Assembly (NCBI GenBank): GCA_963665155.2
Contig: OY761986.2
Coordinates: forward strand, 1,922,001-1,986,000
Direction: 5' to 3'
Source: UBA1141 sp963665155
Lineage (GTDB): Bacteria; Chloroflexota; Dehalococcoidia; Lucifugimonadales; UBA3495
DNA length: 64,000 nucleotides
Numbering within the stretch: position 1 is the first letter of the stretch; each line of letters starts with the position of its first letter. The position numbers and the translations under genes are program-made. Positions 28,171 to 37,701 of this stretch are shown piece by piece. Below the pieces are notes generated by a model. That model worked only from the letters and a program-made list of their open reading frames with translations. It ran no database searches and was not told the origin of the DNA.

Positions 28171-30156
28171 TTGATTCCCTCGCAAAAAGGCCTGTTTGAG
28201 ATGAACCCTGGCGTGCGAAGGGGCCTGGAAGGGAGGAGGCCACGGGATGCCGGCTGCTGGCCTCACCGCACCATCTGCCGCGCTCAGGACAAGCGTGATC
28301 CCGTTGCGCTACCCCTTCCGTGGCTCAGGGCACCCGGTGGAAGCTGTGGAGCGGCGCCCTCATGCGGCCGTGACCGCAGGTACCGTCCCGACCGCCCGCT
28401 GAGCCGTGTTCTCCATCTCCACCAGGCGTGCATGGACCATCCGCTTGAAGTTGCACGCCAACGCCTTCAGGTAGACGGCAAGCCGCACCCGACGGCCCCC
28501 TCGCACCCGCAAGCGCCCAAGCCCGTGGGCGCGCTTCAGCTCGGAGTTCGTTCCCTCGATCCCGGCCCTTATGGCATACCGCTTGCGCCACTCCTCGGTG
28601 GCCTCGGCCCTCCGGCGCCGCTCGATGTTCACCTTCACCAGGTCCGCCTTGAGGACGTAGGCCCCCGCACGCCGGTCCAGCTTCACTGGGCAACGGGACC
28701 GCAAGGGGCAGGGCTCGCATGTTGTCCTGGCAAAGTGGACCTCTACCCGCTCCGGCGCATCCTCCAACTCGTGCTCCTCGATGGACGGGTGGCCGGCGGG
28801 GCACACCGTGGCCTGCTCCCCTGTGACGTCGATCTGAAAGTCCGCGGCGGTGAGCGGCGGTGGTCCGTCACCCTCTCCTTCGTGCGAGTTCCCCGGCGCC
28901 GACCCCGCCACCGGGCTCACCAGTTCCGTTCCCCGGCGCGAGGCTTCGAAGGCATTGCGGCCCGACCCATACGCCGTGTCGGCGAAGAGCTCGTCCGGTC
29001 GGACCTTCCGCTCCGCGAGCCCGTCAACGACCGGCACGCTCACGTCGGTGTCGCTCCCACTCGAGGGGGTCACCTCCACGTGGGTGATGAGCTGGGTGGC
29101 GTTCTCCTCGTGGCAGGTCTCCGCCACCTGCACCTCGTACCCCTTCCCCTTGTGGCCGCTGTAGGTCACATCCGGGTCGTGGGGCGATTGCAGCGAGTCG
29201 GCGGACACCTGCTTCGGGTCCTTCAAGGCCACGGGCACCTTGCATTCCCCAGCATCGTCGTCATCGTCCCTGGGGCGCCCGTCCCGGTGTTTGCCCACAT
29301 GGCACTGCTCCCGCAGCAGCCGCTCCAGCAGCCGGTACTCCTCCAGCTGGGCAGCAGTCGTGCCATGGAACCGGTCCACCAGCCGGTAGAGGTCCCGGGC
29401 ACAGACCGAAAGGCGTCGCCGACCCTCCCCCGTGCGGGCGTCCTCGTAGTGGGTCGCCTCGTCTTCTTCCTTCAAATAGCGCCCTAGGAGGCCCTCCGGA
29501 ACCCCAGGGCGAAGCTCTGGGTGCTCCCAGCGCAAGGCCCGCAGGAACAACCGCATCGTCTCACAGAACAGGCCCAGCCGGGTGAGTGTGGCGATGTTGC
29601 TCATGATGTGGGTGGAGTCCAGCCGTTGCTTTCCGGTGCGTATGCCCAGCGCCTGGATGATCCGGTCCGTGGTCTCCTGGAAAGCCAGCCGGCCACCGTC
29701 GTGCTGCATCAGGCGAACTCGGAAGTTGTGGAGGGTCTTCTGGGGCAGGTGGGTCTCCTCGATGTCCAGCCGCAGGGCGTGGTGCCAGAGCAGGTTGAAC
29801 TCTAGTTGTTCCAGAGCTTCATCGTCGGTGAGGTTGAACATCTCTTTGAGGAGGTGGACCCCGAGGACGGTCTGCACCGCCCGGTTGGGACGGCCGTTGT
29901 CCACGCAGTACATGGGAGCAAAGCGCTCCTCGTCAATCAGGGGGAGCGCCTCGTTTCGGAAAACCTCGGCCCAACTTCTCTCCAGACGCTTAGCCTTCTT
30001 CGGCGTCACCAGGAACTGGGACTGCCAGAGGCTCTCTTGCGGGTCTCGTATTCGGAACATCCTCCCCTCCCTCGGCCAGGCGCTGCCCCAACGCCCTTTC
30101 CCCACATTATCCTCCCATTGCCCCCGGAGGACGAGGCCTTTTTACGAGGGAATCAA
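28171..30156. mobile_element. IS1182-like insertion sequence, copy A (intact transposase)
   Basis: The element is bounded by imperfect inverted repeats: TTGATTCCCTCGCAAAAAGG on the left and its complement, ending CGAGGGAATCAA, on the right. Inside is one transposase gene on the minus strand. It is followed after two bases (GG) by an almost identical copy B, a head-to-tail tandem. No clear target duplication flanks the pair. Confidence 0.88.
28360..30060 (-). CDS. IS1182 family transposase (copy A)
   Basis: 566 residues from ATG 30058-30060 (GGGAGG just upstream; a GTG 45 bases earlier is also possible). The N-terminal DUF772-type domain includes D-N-G-R-P-N-R-A-V-Q-T-V-L-G. The DDE nuclease core includes L-D-S-T-H-I-M-S (first Asp), F-A-D-T-A-Y-G-S (second Asp) and R-A-G-I-E-G-T-N-S-E-L-K (Glu). 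A cysteine cluster C-E-P-C-P-L-R-S-R-C lies before the last motif. All core residues are present, so it could be active. GC content is higher than in neighbouring host genes, in line with foreign origin. Confidence 0.9.
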   Translation of the reverse strand: MFRIRDPQESLWQSQFLVTPKKAKRLERSWAEVFRNEALPLIDEERFAPMYCVDNGRPNRAVQTVLGVHLLKEMFNLTDDEALEQLEFNLLWHHALRLDIEETHLPQKTLHNFRVRLMQHDGGRLAFQETTDRIIQALGIRTGKQRLDSTHIMSNIATLTRLGLFCETMRLFLRALRWEHPELRPGVPEGLLGRYLKEEDEATHYEDARTGEGRRRLSVCARDLYRLVDRFHGTTAAQLEEYRLLERLLREQCHVGKHRDGRPRDDDDDAGECKVPVALKDPKQVSADSLQSPHDPDVTYSGHKGKGYEVQVAETCHEENATQLITHVEVTPSSGSDTDVSVPVVDGLAERKVRPDELFADTAYGSGRNAFEASRRGTELVSPVAGSAPGNSHEGEGDGPPPLTAADFQIDVTGEQATVCPAGHPSIEEHELEDAPERVEVHFARTTCEPCPLRSRCPVKLDRRAGAYVLKADLVKVNIERRRRAEATEEWRKRYAIRAGIEGTNSELKRAHGLGRLRVRGGRRVRLAVYLKALACNFKRMVHARLVEMENTAQRAVGTVPAVTAA

Positions 30157-31317
30157 GGTTGATTCCCTCGTAAAAAGGCCTGTTTGAGATGAACCCTGGC
30201 GTGCGAAGGGGCCTGGAAGGGAGGAGGCCACGGGATGCCGGCTGCTGGCCTCACCGCACCATCTGCCGCGCTCAGGACAAGCGTGATCCCGTTGCGCTAC
30301 CCCTTCCGTGGCTCAGGGCACCCGGTGGAAGCTGTGGAGCGGCGCCCTCATGCGGCCGTGACCGCAGGTACCGTCCCGACCGCCCGCTGAGCCGTGTTCT
30401 CCATCTCCACCAGGCGTGCATGGACCATCCGCTTGAAGTTGCACGCCAACGCCTTCAGGTAGACGGCAAGCCGCACCCGACGGCCCCCTCGCACCCGCAA
30501 GCGCCCAAGCCCGTGGGCGCGCTTCAGCTCGGAGTTCGTTCCCTCGATACCGGCCCTTATGGCATACCGCTTGCGCCACTCCTCGGTGGCCTCGGCCCTC
30601 CGGCGCCGCTCGATGTTCACCTTCACCAGGTCCGCCTTGAGGACGTAGGCCCCCGCACGCCGGTCCAGCTTCACTGGGCAACGGGACCGCAAGGGGCAGG
30701 GCTCGCATGTTGTCCTGGCAAAGTGGACCTCTACCCGCTCCGGCGCATCCTCCAACTCGTGCTCCTCGATGGACGGGTGGCCGGCGGGGCACACCGTGGC
30801 CTGCTCCCCTGTGACGTCGATCTGAAAGTCCGCGGCGGTGAGCGGCGGTGGTCCGTCACCCTCTCCTTCGTGCGAGTTCCCCGGCGCCGACCCCGCCACC
30901 GGGCTCACCAGTTCCGTTCCCCGGCGCGAGGCTTCGAAGGCATTGCGGCCCGACCCCTACGCCGTGTCGGCGAAGAGCTCGTCCGGTCGGACCTTCCGCT
31001 CCGCGAGCCCGTCAACGACCGGCACGCTCACGTCGGTGTCGCTCCCACTCGAGGGGGTCACCTCCACGTGGGTGATGAGCTGGGTGGCGTTCTCCTCGTG
31101 GCAGGTCTCCGCCACCTGCACCTCGTACCCCTTCCCCTTGTGGCCGCTGTAGGTCACATCCGGGTCGTGGGGCGATTGCAGCGAGTCGGCGGACACCTGC
31201 TTCGGGTCCTTCAAGGCCACGGGCACCTTGCATTCCCCAGCATCGTCGTCATCGTCCCTGGGGCGCCCGTCCCGGTGTTTGCCCACATGGCACTGCTCCC
31301 GCAGCAGCCGCTCCAGC

Positions 31318-31403
31318 AGCCGGTACTCCTCCAGCTGGGCAGCAGTCGTGCCATGGAAGCAGCCGGTACTCCTCCAGCTGGGCAGCAGTCGTGCCATGGA
31401 ACC
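31318..31403. repeat. 43-bp tandem duplication in the copy B transposase
   Basis: The block AGCCGGTACTCCTCCAGCTG and following bases occur at 31318 and again at 31361, directly adjacent. Copy A has one. 43 is not divisible by three, so it is a frameshift. Confidence 0.93.
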
Positions 31404-31514
31404 GGTCCACCAGCCGGTAGAGGTCCCGGGCACAGACCGAAAGGCGTCGCCGACCCTCCCCCGTGCGGGCGTCCTCGTAGTGGGTCGCCTCGTCTTCTTC
31501 CTTCAAATAGCGCC

Positions 31515-33296
31515 CTAGAAACCCGGCTGAAAAGCCCTGCTGTGACGGGATGGCGTGGAGGATAACCAGTGGACTGTAAGTCTGAGGCTAAGAGTGACCC
31601 AGTTGGCTGCGGCCAATATGAATTGGGTAGTAACGATGGGCGACCCTGGGGCTTGCTGGTCCGGTTTATCGTGAGAGGAGCCTGGAGCCGGAGATATCAT
31701 CCCCATCTTGGTAGCCACCAGGGTCAGGTTGGCCACCGTGGCCGCCATGAGTAGTTGGAATCGGGTCTTGGCTCGGCCGAAGTAGCGAGATTGGCGGACC
31801 CCCAGTTGCGCCAGCCGCGCCAGGCGATGCTCGGCCGCCTGGCGCAGCCTACGGTATTCAGCAAAGCCCTCACTCCGCTGGAAGTCCCGGGCTTGTTGCA
31901 AGAGCGCCTCTTGGGGATGCAGGGCTACGGTGCGTCCCGCCCCGTACCGCGCCGCCACGCACTGGGACCGCAGGGGGCATACGCCGCAGACCGCCGGGTC
32001 GAATTGGAAACTCCGGGCCAGGTAGGTCCGACCCAACCGGTTGGTCCGGGTGCCGAAGGTCCGCAGGGTGTGGGTAACATTACCGGCTGGGCAGGTGCAG
32101 GTTCCTGCCTCCAAGTCGATCTGGAAGTCCTCCTTGGGGAAGCAGGCCTTATTAGGGCGACCCGGCACCTTGGCTATTAGAGTCCGACCAGCATCGGCAA
32201 AGGCCTGCCGCGTCCCGCCATCCCCATAGGCCGCATCCCCGATAGTCTCCTCCACCGCTATGCCCGTGTTCTCCTCACTCTGCTCCACCAGTTCCAGGAC
32301 TCCAGTGTTGTCACCGGCATTGCCGGGCAGGATGTCTACCGCGGTCACCAGTTGGGAATCGGTATCCACCACCACCGCAGCCTTATGTCCGTCGAAGCGT
32401 TTGCTGCTGCTTTTACGGCCGTGGCGCATCTCCGGGTCGTGTACCGAAGGGATGCGGTCCCGGCTTACCCCATCCTTCAGGGCTGGGCCATCCTCCTGGC
32501 GTTCCACATCCTGCAGTAACAGTTGCCCCAGCAACTCCGCCGCTTCCACTATACCCTGGCGCTGGGGGCTCTCCTCGGGGAACTGACCCTGGACCTGACG
32601 GGCCAGCTCCAACACCAGGTCGGCATCGGCTACTATCTTCTGCAGTAAGGCTTGCCGCTCTTTCTGGTTGTCCCAGTCAATCTCTGCCTCTCCCTTCACA
32701 CTGGAGCCAAAGTAGAGTTCCAGACCGTGTCTCAAGGCCCATTCCTCGGGCCGCGTCCCATCCAGGTCCGAAAGCGCCCGCACTACCTGGACTATGCCGT
32801 CGGCCAGCAAGTTGTAGGTGTCCTTGACCGCCCCTCGGCCCAGAATGTAGGTGGTGTCTACCGCCACCTTCATCCGGCGTCCTTTCAGGTATCCGGTCTG
32901 CCGGGCGAATTGGAGGCTGCGCTGAAAGACGGCCCGCACCCGGTCGTGGAGGATCAGCTGGGCTCGAAACAGCTGCAGCGTGCTCTTGGCAAAGGGCCGG
33001 TCCTCCACCTCAATCCCCAACGCCACCTTCCACCGGATATCAAAATCCGCCCGCTGTTTGGCTTCGGCGTCGCTGACTTTGTCGTAGGCTTGCAACAACA
33101 GCGCAGTGGCCACCAGACTTGGGGGCACGCTATCCCGGCCATTGTCTGGGCAATATAGCTCGGCGAACTCTTCGTCTCGAAATAGCTGTCCCCGCAGGGA
33201 GGCCAGGAAGCCATAGAAGGAGCCCCGGCCCACATAGTCCAGGTACAGGTGATCCGCTTCCAGCAGCCCTCGTTGCGCCGACCGTACTCCCAGCAT
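31515..33296 (-). CDS. IS1182-like transposase of the second element
   Basis: 593 residues from ATG 33294-33296 (GGGAGG upstream; an upstream TTG adds two residues). The domain order is like copy A but the sequence is clearly different. It has D-N-G-R-D-S-V-P-P-S near the N-terminus, V-D-T-T-Y-I-L-G (first Asp), I-G-D-A-A-Y-G-D-G (second Asp), a cysteine cluster C-G-V-C-P-L-R-S-Q-C, and A-E-H-R-L-A-R-L for the Glu region. The stop codon TAG lies within the CTAG end/target site, so its last residues depend on the insertion site. It appears intact. Confidence 0.85.
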   Translation of the reverse strand: MLGVRSAQRGLLEADHLYLDYVGRGSFYGFLASLRGQLFRDEEFAELYCPDNGRDSVPPSLVATALLLQAYDKVSDAEAKQRADFDIRWKVALGIEVEDRPFAKSTLQLFRAQLILHDRVRAVFQRSLQFARQTGYLKGRRMKVAVDTTYILGRGAVKDTYNLLADGIVQVVRALSDLDGTRPEEWALRHGLELYFGSSVKGEAEIDWDNQKERQALLQKIVADADLVLELARQVQGQFPEESPQRQGIVEAAELLGQLLLQDVERQEDGPALKDGVSRDRIPSVHDPEMRHGRKSSSKRFDGHKAAVVVDTDSQLVTAVDILPGNAGDNTGVLELVEQSEENTGIAVEETIGDAAYGDGGTRQAFADAGRTLIAKVPGRPNKACFPKEDFQIDLEAGTCTCPAGNVTHTLRTFGTRTNRLGRTYLARSFQFDPAVCGVCPLRSQCVAARYGAGRTVALHPQEALLQQARDFQRSEGFAEYRRLRQAAEHRLARLAQLGVRQSRYFGRAKTRFQLLMAATVANLTLVATKMGMISPAPGSSHDKPDQQAPGSPIVTTQFILAAANWVTLSLRLTVHWLSSTPSRHSRAFQPGF

Positions 33297-33387
33297 CCTC
33301 AACCTCCCACACCCATTTATTAAATCTCTTGCCCAGTATATCGGGACAGCCTAGGTCAGGGTACTTTTCGGCCGGAGTTCTAGCTAG
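31515..33387. mobile_element. second IS1182/IS1380-like element inserted into copy B
   Basis: Insertion site CTAG is duplicated at 31515-31518 and 33384-33387 (the uninterrupted site in copy A reads CCCTAGGAGG). Imperfect inverted ends contain CCGGC(T/C)GAAAAG. The 4-bp duplication is direct proof of transposition into copy B, so this is the youngest event in the nest. Confidence 0.88.
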
Positions 33388-34056
33388 GAGGCCCTCCGGA
33401 ACCCCAGGGCGAAGCTCTGGGTGCTCCCAGCGCAAGGCCCGCAGGAACAACCGCATCGTCTCACAGAACAGGCCCAGCCGGGTGAGTGTGGCGATGTTGC
33501 TCATGATGTGGGTGGAGTCCAGCCGTTGCTTTCCGGTGCGTATGCCCAGCGCCTGGATGATCCGGTCCGTGGTCTCCTGGAAAGCCAGCCGGCCACCGTC
33601 GTGCTGCATCAGGCGAACTCGGAAGTTGTGGAGGGTCTTCTGGGGCAGGTGGGTCTCCTCGATGTCCAGCCGCAGGGCGTGGTGCCAGAGCAGGTTGAAC
33701 TCTAGTTGTTCCAGAGCTTCATCGTCGGTGAGGTTGAACATCTCTTTGAGGAGGTGGACCCCGAGGACGGTCTGCACCGCCCGGTTGGGACGGCCGTTGT
33801 CCACGCAGTACATGGGAGCAAAGCGCTCCTCGTCAATCAGGGGGAGCGCCTCGTTTCGGAAAACCTCGGCCCAACTTCTCTCCAGACGCTTAGCCTTCTT
33901 CGGCGTCACCAGGAACTGGGACTGCCAGAGGCTCTCTTGCGGGTCTCGTATTCGGAACATCCTCCCCTCCCTCGGCCAGGCGCTGCCCCAACGCCCTTTC
34001 CCCACATTATCCTCCCATTGCCCCCGGAGGACGAGGGGTTTTTACGAGGGAATCAA

Positions 34057-34194
34057 GCATTGGATAAAGGCACCGGGTTTACATCCAACGACACCGAATT
34101 GGGATCAACATCGGTGTACCGGTTCAGCGGCGGATTCACCCACGATCACTCGGGCAAATACGGCGAGTTTGCTCAGTTTGAATACAGGGGATAG
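34057..34194 (+). pseudogene. DUF1326 gene, C-terminal remnant after the IS nest
   Basis: Forty-five residues (A-L-D-K-G-T-G-F-T-S-N-D, then H-D-H-S-G-K-Y-G-E-F-A-Q-F-E) and a stop, in the same frame as the part ending at 28170. Joining R at 28168-28170 to A at 34057-34059 restores a typical DUF1326 C-terminus. Confidence 0.85.
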
Positions 34195-34291
34195 CAACCG
34201 ATAGTCCCTTGAGCTCTCATTACCATATGCCCTGATTACCTTTCGATAGCGCCGCACATAATCAAGAACGGGTCGCATTAGGCAAGCATAG

Positions 34292-35103
34292 ATGCAATCA
34301 GCAACACAAAAGGACACAGGTTCGCCTCAGCCTCAAAGTCCAATAGAGACGGTCCTCAAGCGCGACCGCTTGGTGGTCATGGCGGGCGTCGTGGCCGTGG
34401 CTGGCATTGCTTGGGCTTACTTGGTCTTCCTGGCCCAAGACAATGACGGCATGAACATGGCCATGGCCCAACTGAGTTCCTGGAACGCTGGCGATTTCGG
34501 CCTGATGTTCCTGATGTGGGCGGTCATGATGACTGGGACGATGGTCCCCAGCGCCGCTCCAATGCTTTTGTTGTTCGCCACCGTCAACCGGAGAAGGCAG
34601 GAGCAATCCCGCCCTTACGTGTCCACCGGAATATTTCTTTCCGGCTATATTACGATCTGGTTGGGTTTCGCCGCCGTTGCGACTGTGGGCAACTGGGGCC
34701 TCCACGTCAACGACCTGTTGGACAAAATGATGGGAGGAAGCACCGCGACTATTTGGGCGGAGGCCTCTTGTTGGCAGCGGGAATATTCCAATGGAGCAGG
34801 CTGAAATACGCTTGCCTCACCCAGTGCCGTTCGCCCCTGTCGTTCCTGATGACCGATTGGCGCGAAGGCCCGGGGGGAGCGCTGAAAATGGGCTTGAAAC
34901 ACGGCATCTACTGTGTAGGCTGCTGCTGGGTGCTAATGCTCCTACTTTTTGTCTTGGGCGTAATGAACCTATTGTGGATTGCCGCTCTGGCAGCATTCGT
35001 TTTGCTGGAAAAGATTGTCCCAGGCGGCGAGCGTGTGAGCAAGGCAACTGGGTCCCTCTTGGTGCTGTGGGGCGCACTGATGATTTCCGGAGTTCTAACT
35101 TAA
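34292..35103 (+). CDS. DUF2182 integral membrane protein, frameshifted
   Basis: A predicted metal-binding inner-membrane protein with about six helices. The N-terminal part has L-M-F-L-M-W-A-V-M-M-T-G-T-M-V-P-S-A-A-P, the family signature, and the C-terminal part has L-K-Y-A-C-L-T-Q-C-R-S-P and G-I-Y-C-V-G-C-C-W-V-L-M. The reading frame slips by one near ATTTGGGCGG (34750-34759). The two frames together give a normal-length protein. It is the usual partner of DUF1326. A homopolymer indel in assembly is as likely as real decay, although its partner gene is truly broken. Confidence 0.82.
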
Positions 35104-35130
35104 AAACACGCACCGATGGACCTGTAATCA

Positions 35131-35159
35131 AAAATGGGCGCTCCGGTAGCGCCCATTTT
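35131..35159 (+). terminator. Rho-independent terminator
   Basis: A perfect 12-bp stem AAAATGGGCGCT/AGCGCCCATTTT around CCGGT, 28 bp past the DUF2182 stop, followed by CATTTAG. It can also terminate the gene converging from the right. Confidence 0.9.
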
Positions 35160-35181
35160 CATTTAGCTTTTGCTGGTTTCG

Positions 35182-35700
35182 CTATGGTTGCCGCATTGAC
35201 GGGCTATTTAATACCGCCGCCAAAGAACTCTCTTTTAGCGAGCGTGTGAAAATTTCTGTCGTCGACGGCAAATCCAAGGTGTTCACGCCAGCATCCAAAG
35301 CTGTTTCTATGCGGCCCAGAATGTCCCGCCACAAATCTCCTCCCGCAGTTTCGCTGGGGCTGCCACCGACGAGATGAAGTGTGTGGAAAGTCTGGGCATC
35401 CGGGCTGGAAAACAATGCCAGCAGCGGGATATCACCCTGGGACAATCCAAAAGCAGCGCTTAACTCCTGCGAGGTTTTGGACACCCCATGCTGGCCAAAA
35501 ATGACCAGGTTCTCATACGGAACGCTCCGTCCTTCGAAGCTGGACCGAAATTCCCTGAAGACGTCATGGGCCGCACTGTGTTCCAGGCCGACCAAGAACA
35601 CCGCATAGACCGGGAAATGGGACTGACCAGCCTCGGCTAACCCTTGTCGCCACCGTGTTAGCTTGTCCAGATCGTGGCTATCGGCGTGGCTGCTGACCAC
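35182..35700 (-). CDS. hypothetical protein, 172 residues
   Basis: From GTG 35698-35700, 12 bp after the stop of a VOC-family gene on the same strand and so probably translated with it. No signal peptide or membrane segment. Alternating hydrophobic strands such as P-V-Y-A-V-F-L-V-G-L and I-P-L-L-A-L-F-S-S suggest an alpha/beta fold. No family recognised. Confidence 0.6.
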   Translation of the reverse strand: MVSSHADSHDLDKLTRWRQGLAEAGQSHFPVYAVFLVGLEHSAAHDVFREFRSSFEGRSVPYENLVIFGQHGVSKTSQELSAAFGLSQGDIPLLALFSSPDAQTFHTLHLVGGSPSETAGGDLWRDILGRIETALDAGVNTLDLPSTTEIFTRSLKESSLAAVLNSPSMRQP

Positions 35701-35712
35701 AATCGACCAAGC

Positions 35713-36168
35713 CTACGCGGCCACGCCGCTGTCGAACTGGACCAGTATGCCGTCGGGGTCGAAGGCGAAAAAGGTCCGAACATTTCCTTGGGTGTCAGAA
35801 AAGGCCTCAATGCCGCCAGCGATTTCCACGCCTTTAGCGATCAACTCGTCCGCCAACCCCCGCAGGTTGTTCACGGTGAAGGAGACGTGACTAACGCCCA
35901 CTTGGTCGAGCTTGATGGGCTCGCCGTCGGCTTCGTCGCCAGGATGGCTGGTCATCACCAGAAAGGTCGGCTGACCTTCGCCGTAGGACAAATGCACGGT
36001 TCGCCGGGTATTTCGGGAGTGAGCATAGGTGTGGGTTAGACCACCCGTACTCGTGTCCTCGATCTGGTCCTTGGTAGCCACCATGCCGAGGATGTCCCGG
36101 TAAAAGGCCAATGACGTGTCCATGTCACGCACGCAGACTGCGATATGAGAAATCCCGGTTGATTCCAT
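35713..36168 (-). CDS. VOC/glyoxalase-family metalloenzyme
   Basis: A 151-residue protein with two beta-alpha-beta-beta-beta modules. I-S-H-I-A-V-C-V-R-D-M-D-T-S-L-A-F-Y-R-D-I-L-G begins module one with a metal-ligand His, H-V-S-F-T-V-N-N-L-R-G-L-A-D-E-L begins module two, and F-F-A-F-D-P-D-G-I-L-V-Q-F ends it. Family members include glyoxalase I, dioxygenases and methylmalonyl-CoA epimerases. The neighbour at 36260 is a close paralog. Confidence 0.83.
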   Translation of the reverse strand: MESTGISHIAVCVRDMDTSLAFYRDILGMVATKDQIEDTSTGGLTHTYAHSRNTRRTVHLSYGEGQPTFLVMTSHPGDEADGEPIKLDQVGVSHVSFTVNNLRGLADELIAKGVEIAGGIEAFSDTQGNVRTFFAFDPDGILVQFDSGVAA

Positions 36169-36259
36169 GATGTGTTACCTCCATCGGTTGAAATCCAGAG
36201 TAATTACTGCCTAAGGGAGCCGAATCCCAATTTGACCAGCGCAGTTTATCAGAGGCGCT

Positions 36260-36712
36260 TTAGCCGTGATCATCAAACTGCAGCAAAATGCCGTCCGGGT
36301 CGTAAACGAAGATGCTGCTGACCCGGCCTTCAGGACTGGCAAAGGCCTCCATGGGCGCCGCCAACTCTACTCCTTTGGAAACCAACTCCTCTCCCAATGA
36401 CTTGACGTCGCCCACCGTAAAGGACAGGTGGCTAATGCCGATCTGGTCCAGCTTTATCGGCCCACCGTCGGCCTCTTCGCCAGGATGGGTCGTCAGCACC
36501 AGTGATGGAGAGGTATGCCCTTCGCCATAGCGCACGTGCACGGTGCGTCGGGTTTTCCGCGGATGCTTGTAGATATTGGGTAGCCCGCCTTGGCTGGTAT
36601 CTTGCACCTGGTCGAATGTGACATGCATGCCCAGTATGTCGCGGTAGAAAGCTAACGACTTTTCCAAGTCGCGCACACAAATAGCGATGTGAGATACGAT
36701 GGTTGCGTCCAT
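36260..36712 (-). CDS. VOC/glyoxalase-family metalloenzyme (paralog)
   Basis: A 150-residue protein about two-thirds identical by eye to the preceding entry, with the same I-S/A-H-I-A-I-C-V-R-D start and F-V-Y-D-P-D-G-I-L-L-Q-F end. I chose the ATG at 36710-36712 because AGAGAGG lies about 9 nt upstream; an upstream Met adds 13 basic residues. The pair probably arose by tandem duplication. Confidence 0.82.
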   Translation of the reverse strand: MDATIVSHIAICVRDLEKSLAFYRDILGMHVTFDQVQDTSQGGLPNIYKHPRKTRRTVHVRYGEGHTSPSLVLTTHPGEEADGGPIKLDQIGISHLSFTVGDVKSLGEELVSKGVELAAPMEAFASPEGRVSSIFVYDPDGILLQFDDHG

Positions 36713-36774
36713 ATATTGATAACCTCTCTTGGGTTTTTTCAGAACTGGCATTTTAGGCCATCCTAATGCTGCGC

Positions 36775-37701
36775 CTAGGTCTTGTCAAAGCCGCCCAAAA
36801 GATAGGGTTTTAGCATCGCATAAATGAGGCCGTTAATCGGCGTTGGAACGTTGACCTCCCGGCCAACCCGGACCACTGCGCCGTTCAGCGCCTCCAACTC
36901 CAGTGGGCGACCGGCAACGATGTCTGCATGCATGGAAGCGCGCATCTGGCCCAATGAATCTTCCATGTAGGCGATGGTTTCCGGCACTATGTCCACGTCC
37001 AGATCAACGCCGTCGGCCCGGCCCACCGTTTCGATTTCCCGCATGCACCCCTCAATGACCGTCCGCCATTCGGGGCGAGGCATCAACTGGGCCAACATTT
37101 CCCTGGAAAGGCTGGTCACTCCCGCCATGGTGGCGATGAATAGGAACTTGGTCCAGAGCGTCTTGCGTATATCCTGCTCGAACTGTGCGGTAATTCCAGA
37201 CTCTTCAAGCAATTTTGTAATTGCGGCGCCTCGTCCCGAAAGGCTCCCATCCTGTTCCCCAAAGGCGATGCGCACCACCGATCCGGTCTGAATTACCACG
37301 CCGGGCTCTTGTATTCCTGCGTCTATGTAAGCGGCTCCTGGGAGCACCCTCCCTTTACCGAAGGCGGATACCGCATCCTGATAAGTATCAATCCCATTTT
37401 GCAAACACAAAACCGTTGTTTCCGGGCCAACCATGGGTCGCATAGCCAGGAACGCTTGCGGGTTCTGGTAGGCTTTGACCGTCAGCAGCGCCAGATCAAC
37501 CGTCCCAACTTGACTCGGGTCGTCCGTGGCATCGCAATGGACTGTGAATTCTTCCTCGTCTCTGACCACCTTCAGACCACGTTGGGAGATGGCGGCCAGG
37601 TGTCCTCCGCGGACGATCAAAGCAACCTGGTTCCCACCCCGGGCCAACATTCCACCGAAGTAGCCTCCAATGCTGCCAGCGCCCATTACCCCTATCCGCA
37701 T
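36775..37701 (-). CDS. ketopantoate reductase family protein (2-dehydropantoate 2-reductase-like)
   Basis: A 308-residue NADPH oxidoreductase. The Rossmann motif G-A-G-S-I-G-G-Y-F-G at about 7-16 is at the very N-terminus, which supports the ATG at 37699-37701 (AGGAAAGG upstream) over a start 7 residues earlier. K-T-L-W-T-K-F-L-F (catalytic Lys region) and the P-T-P-I-N-G-L-I-Y-A C-terminus are as in PanE/ApbA proteins. Paralogs outside pantothenate clusters often reduce other 2-ketoacids, so panE is not assigned. Confidence 0.83.
   Translation of the reverse strand: MRIGVMGAGSIGGYFGGMLARGGNQVALIVRGGHLAAISQRGLKVVRDEEEFTVHCDATDDPSQVGTVDLALLTVKAYQNPQAFLAMRPMVGPETTVLCLQNGIDTYQDAVSAFGKGRVLPGAAYIDAGIQEPGVVIQTGSVVRIAFGEQDGSLSGRGAAITKLLEESGITAQFEQDIRKTLWTKFLFIATMAGVTSLSREMLAQLMPRPEWRTVIEGCMREIETVGRADGVDLDVDIVPETIAYMEDSLGQMRASMHADIVAGRPLELEALNGAVVRVGREVNVPTPINGLIYAMLKPYLLGGFDKT

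Larger units (their letters stand above)
30348..33960 (-). pseudogene. IS1182 transposase, copy B, inactivated three ways
   Basis: Almost identical to copy A. The N-terminal part (33960-33388) and the C-terminal part (31514-30348) are separated by another IS. In the C-terminal part the TAT codon of F-A-D-T-A-Y-G has become TAG (GACCCCTAC at 30952-30960 against GACCCATAC in copy A), removing the region after the second Asp. A 43-bp tandem duplication also shifts the frame. Copy A could in principle still act in trans on copy B ends. Confidence 0.88.
30159..34056. mobile_element. IS1182-like insertion sequence, copy B (split by a second IS)
   Basis: Same ends as copy A: TTGATTCCCTCGTAAAAAGG on the left and CGAGGGAATCAA on the right at 34045-34056. 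The internal sequence is nearly identical to copy A except for a nonsense mutation, a 43-bp duplication and the insertion of another element at 31515-33387. Confidence 0.88.

Noticed and set aside
28325..31565. Long plus-strand ORFs across the IS transposases
   Set aside because: They are antisense shadows in GC-rich transposase genes and lack ribosome sites and family matches.
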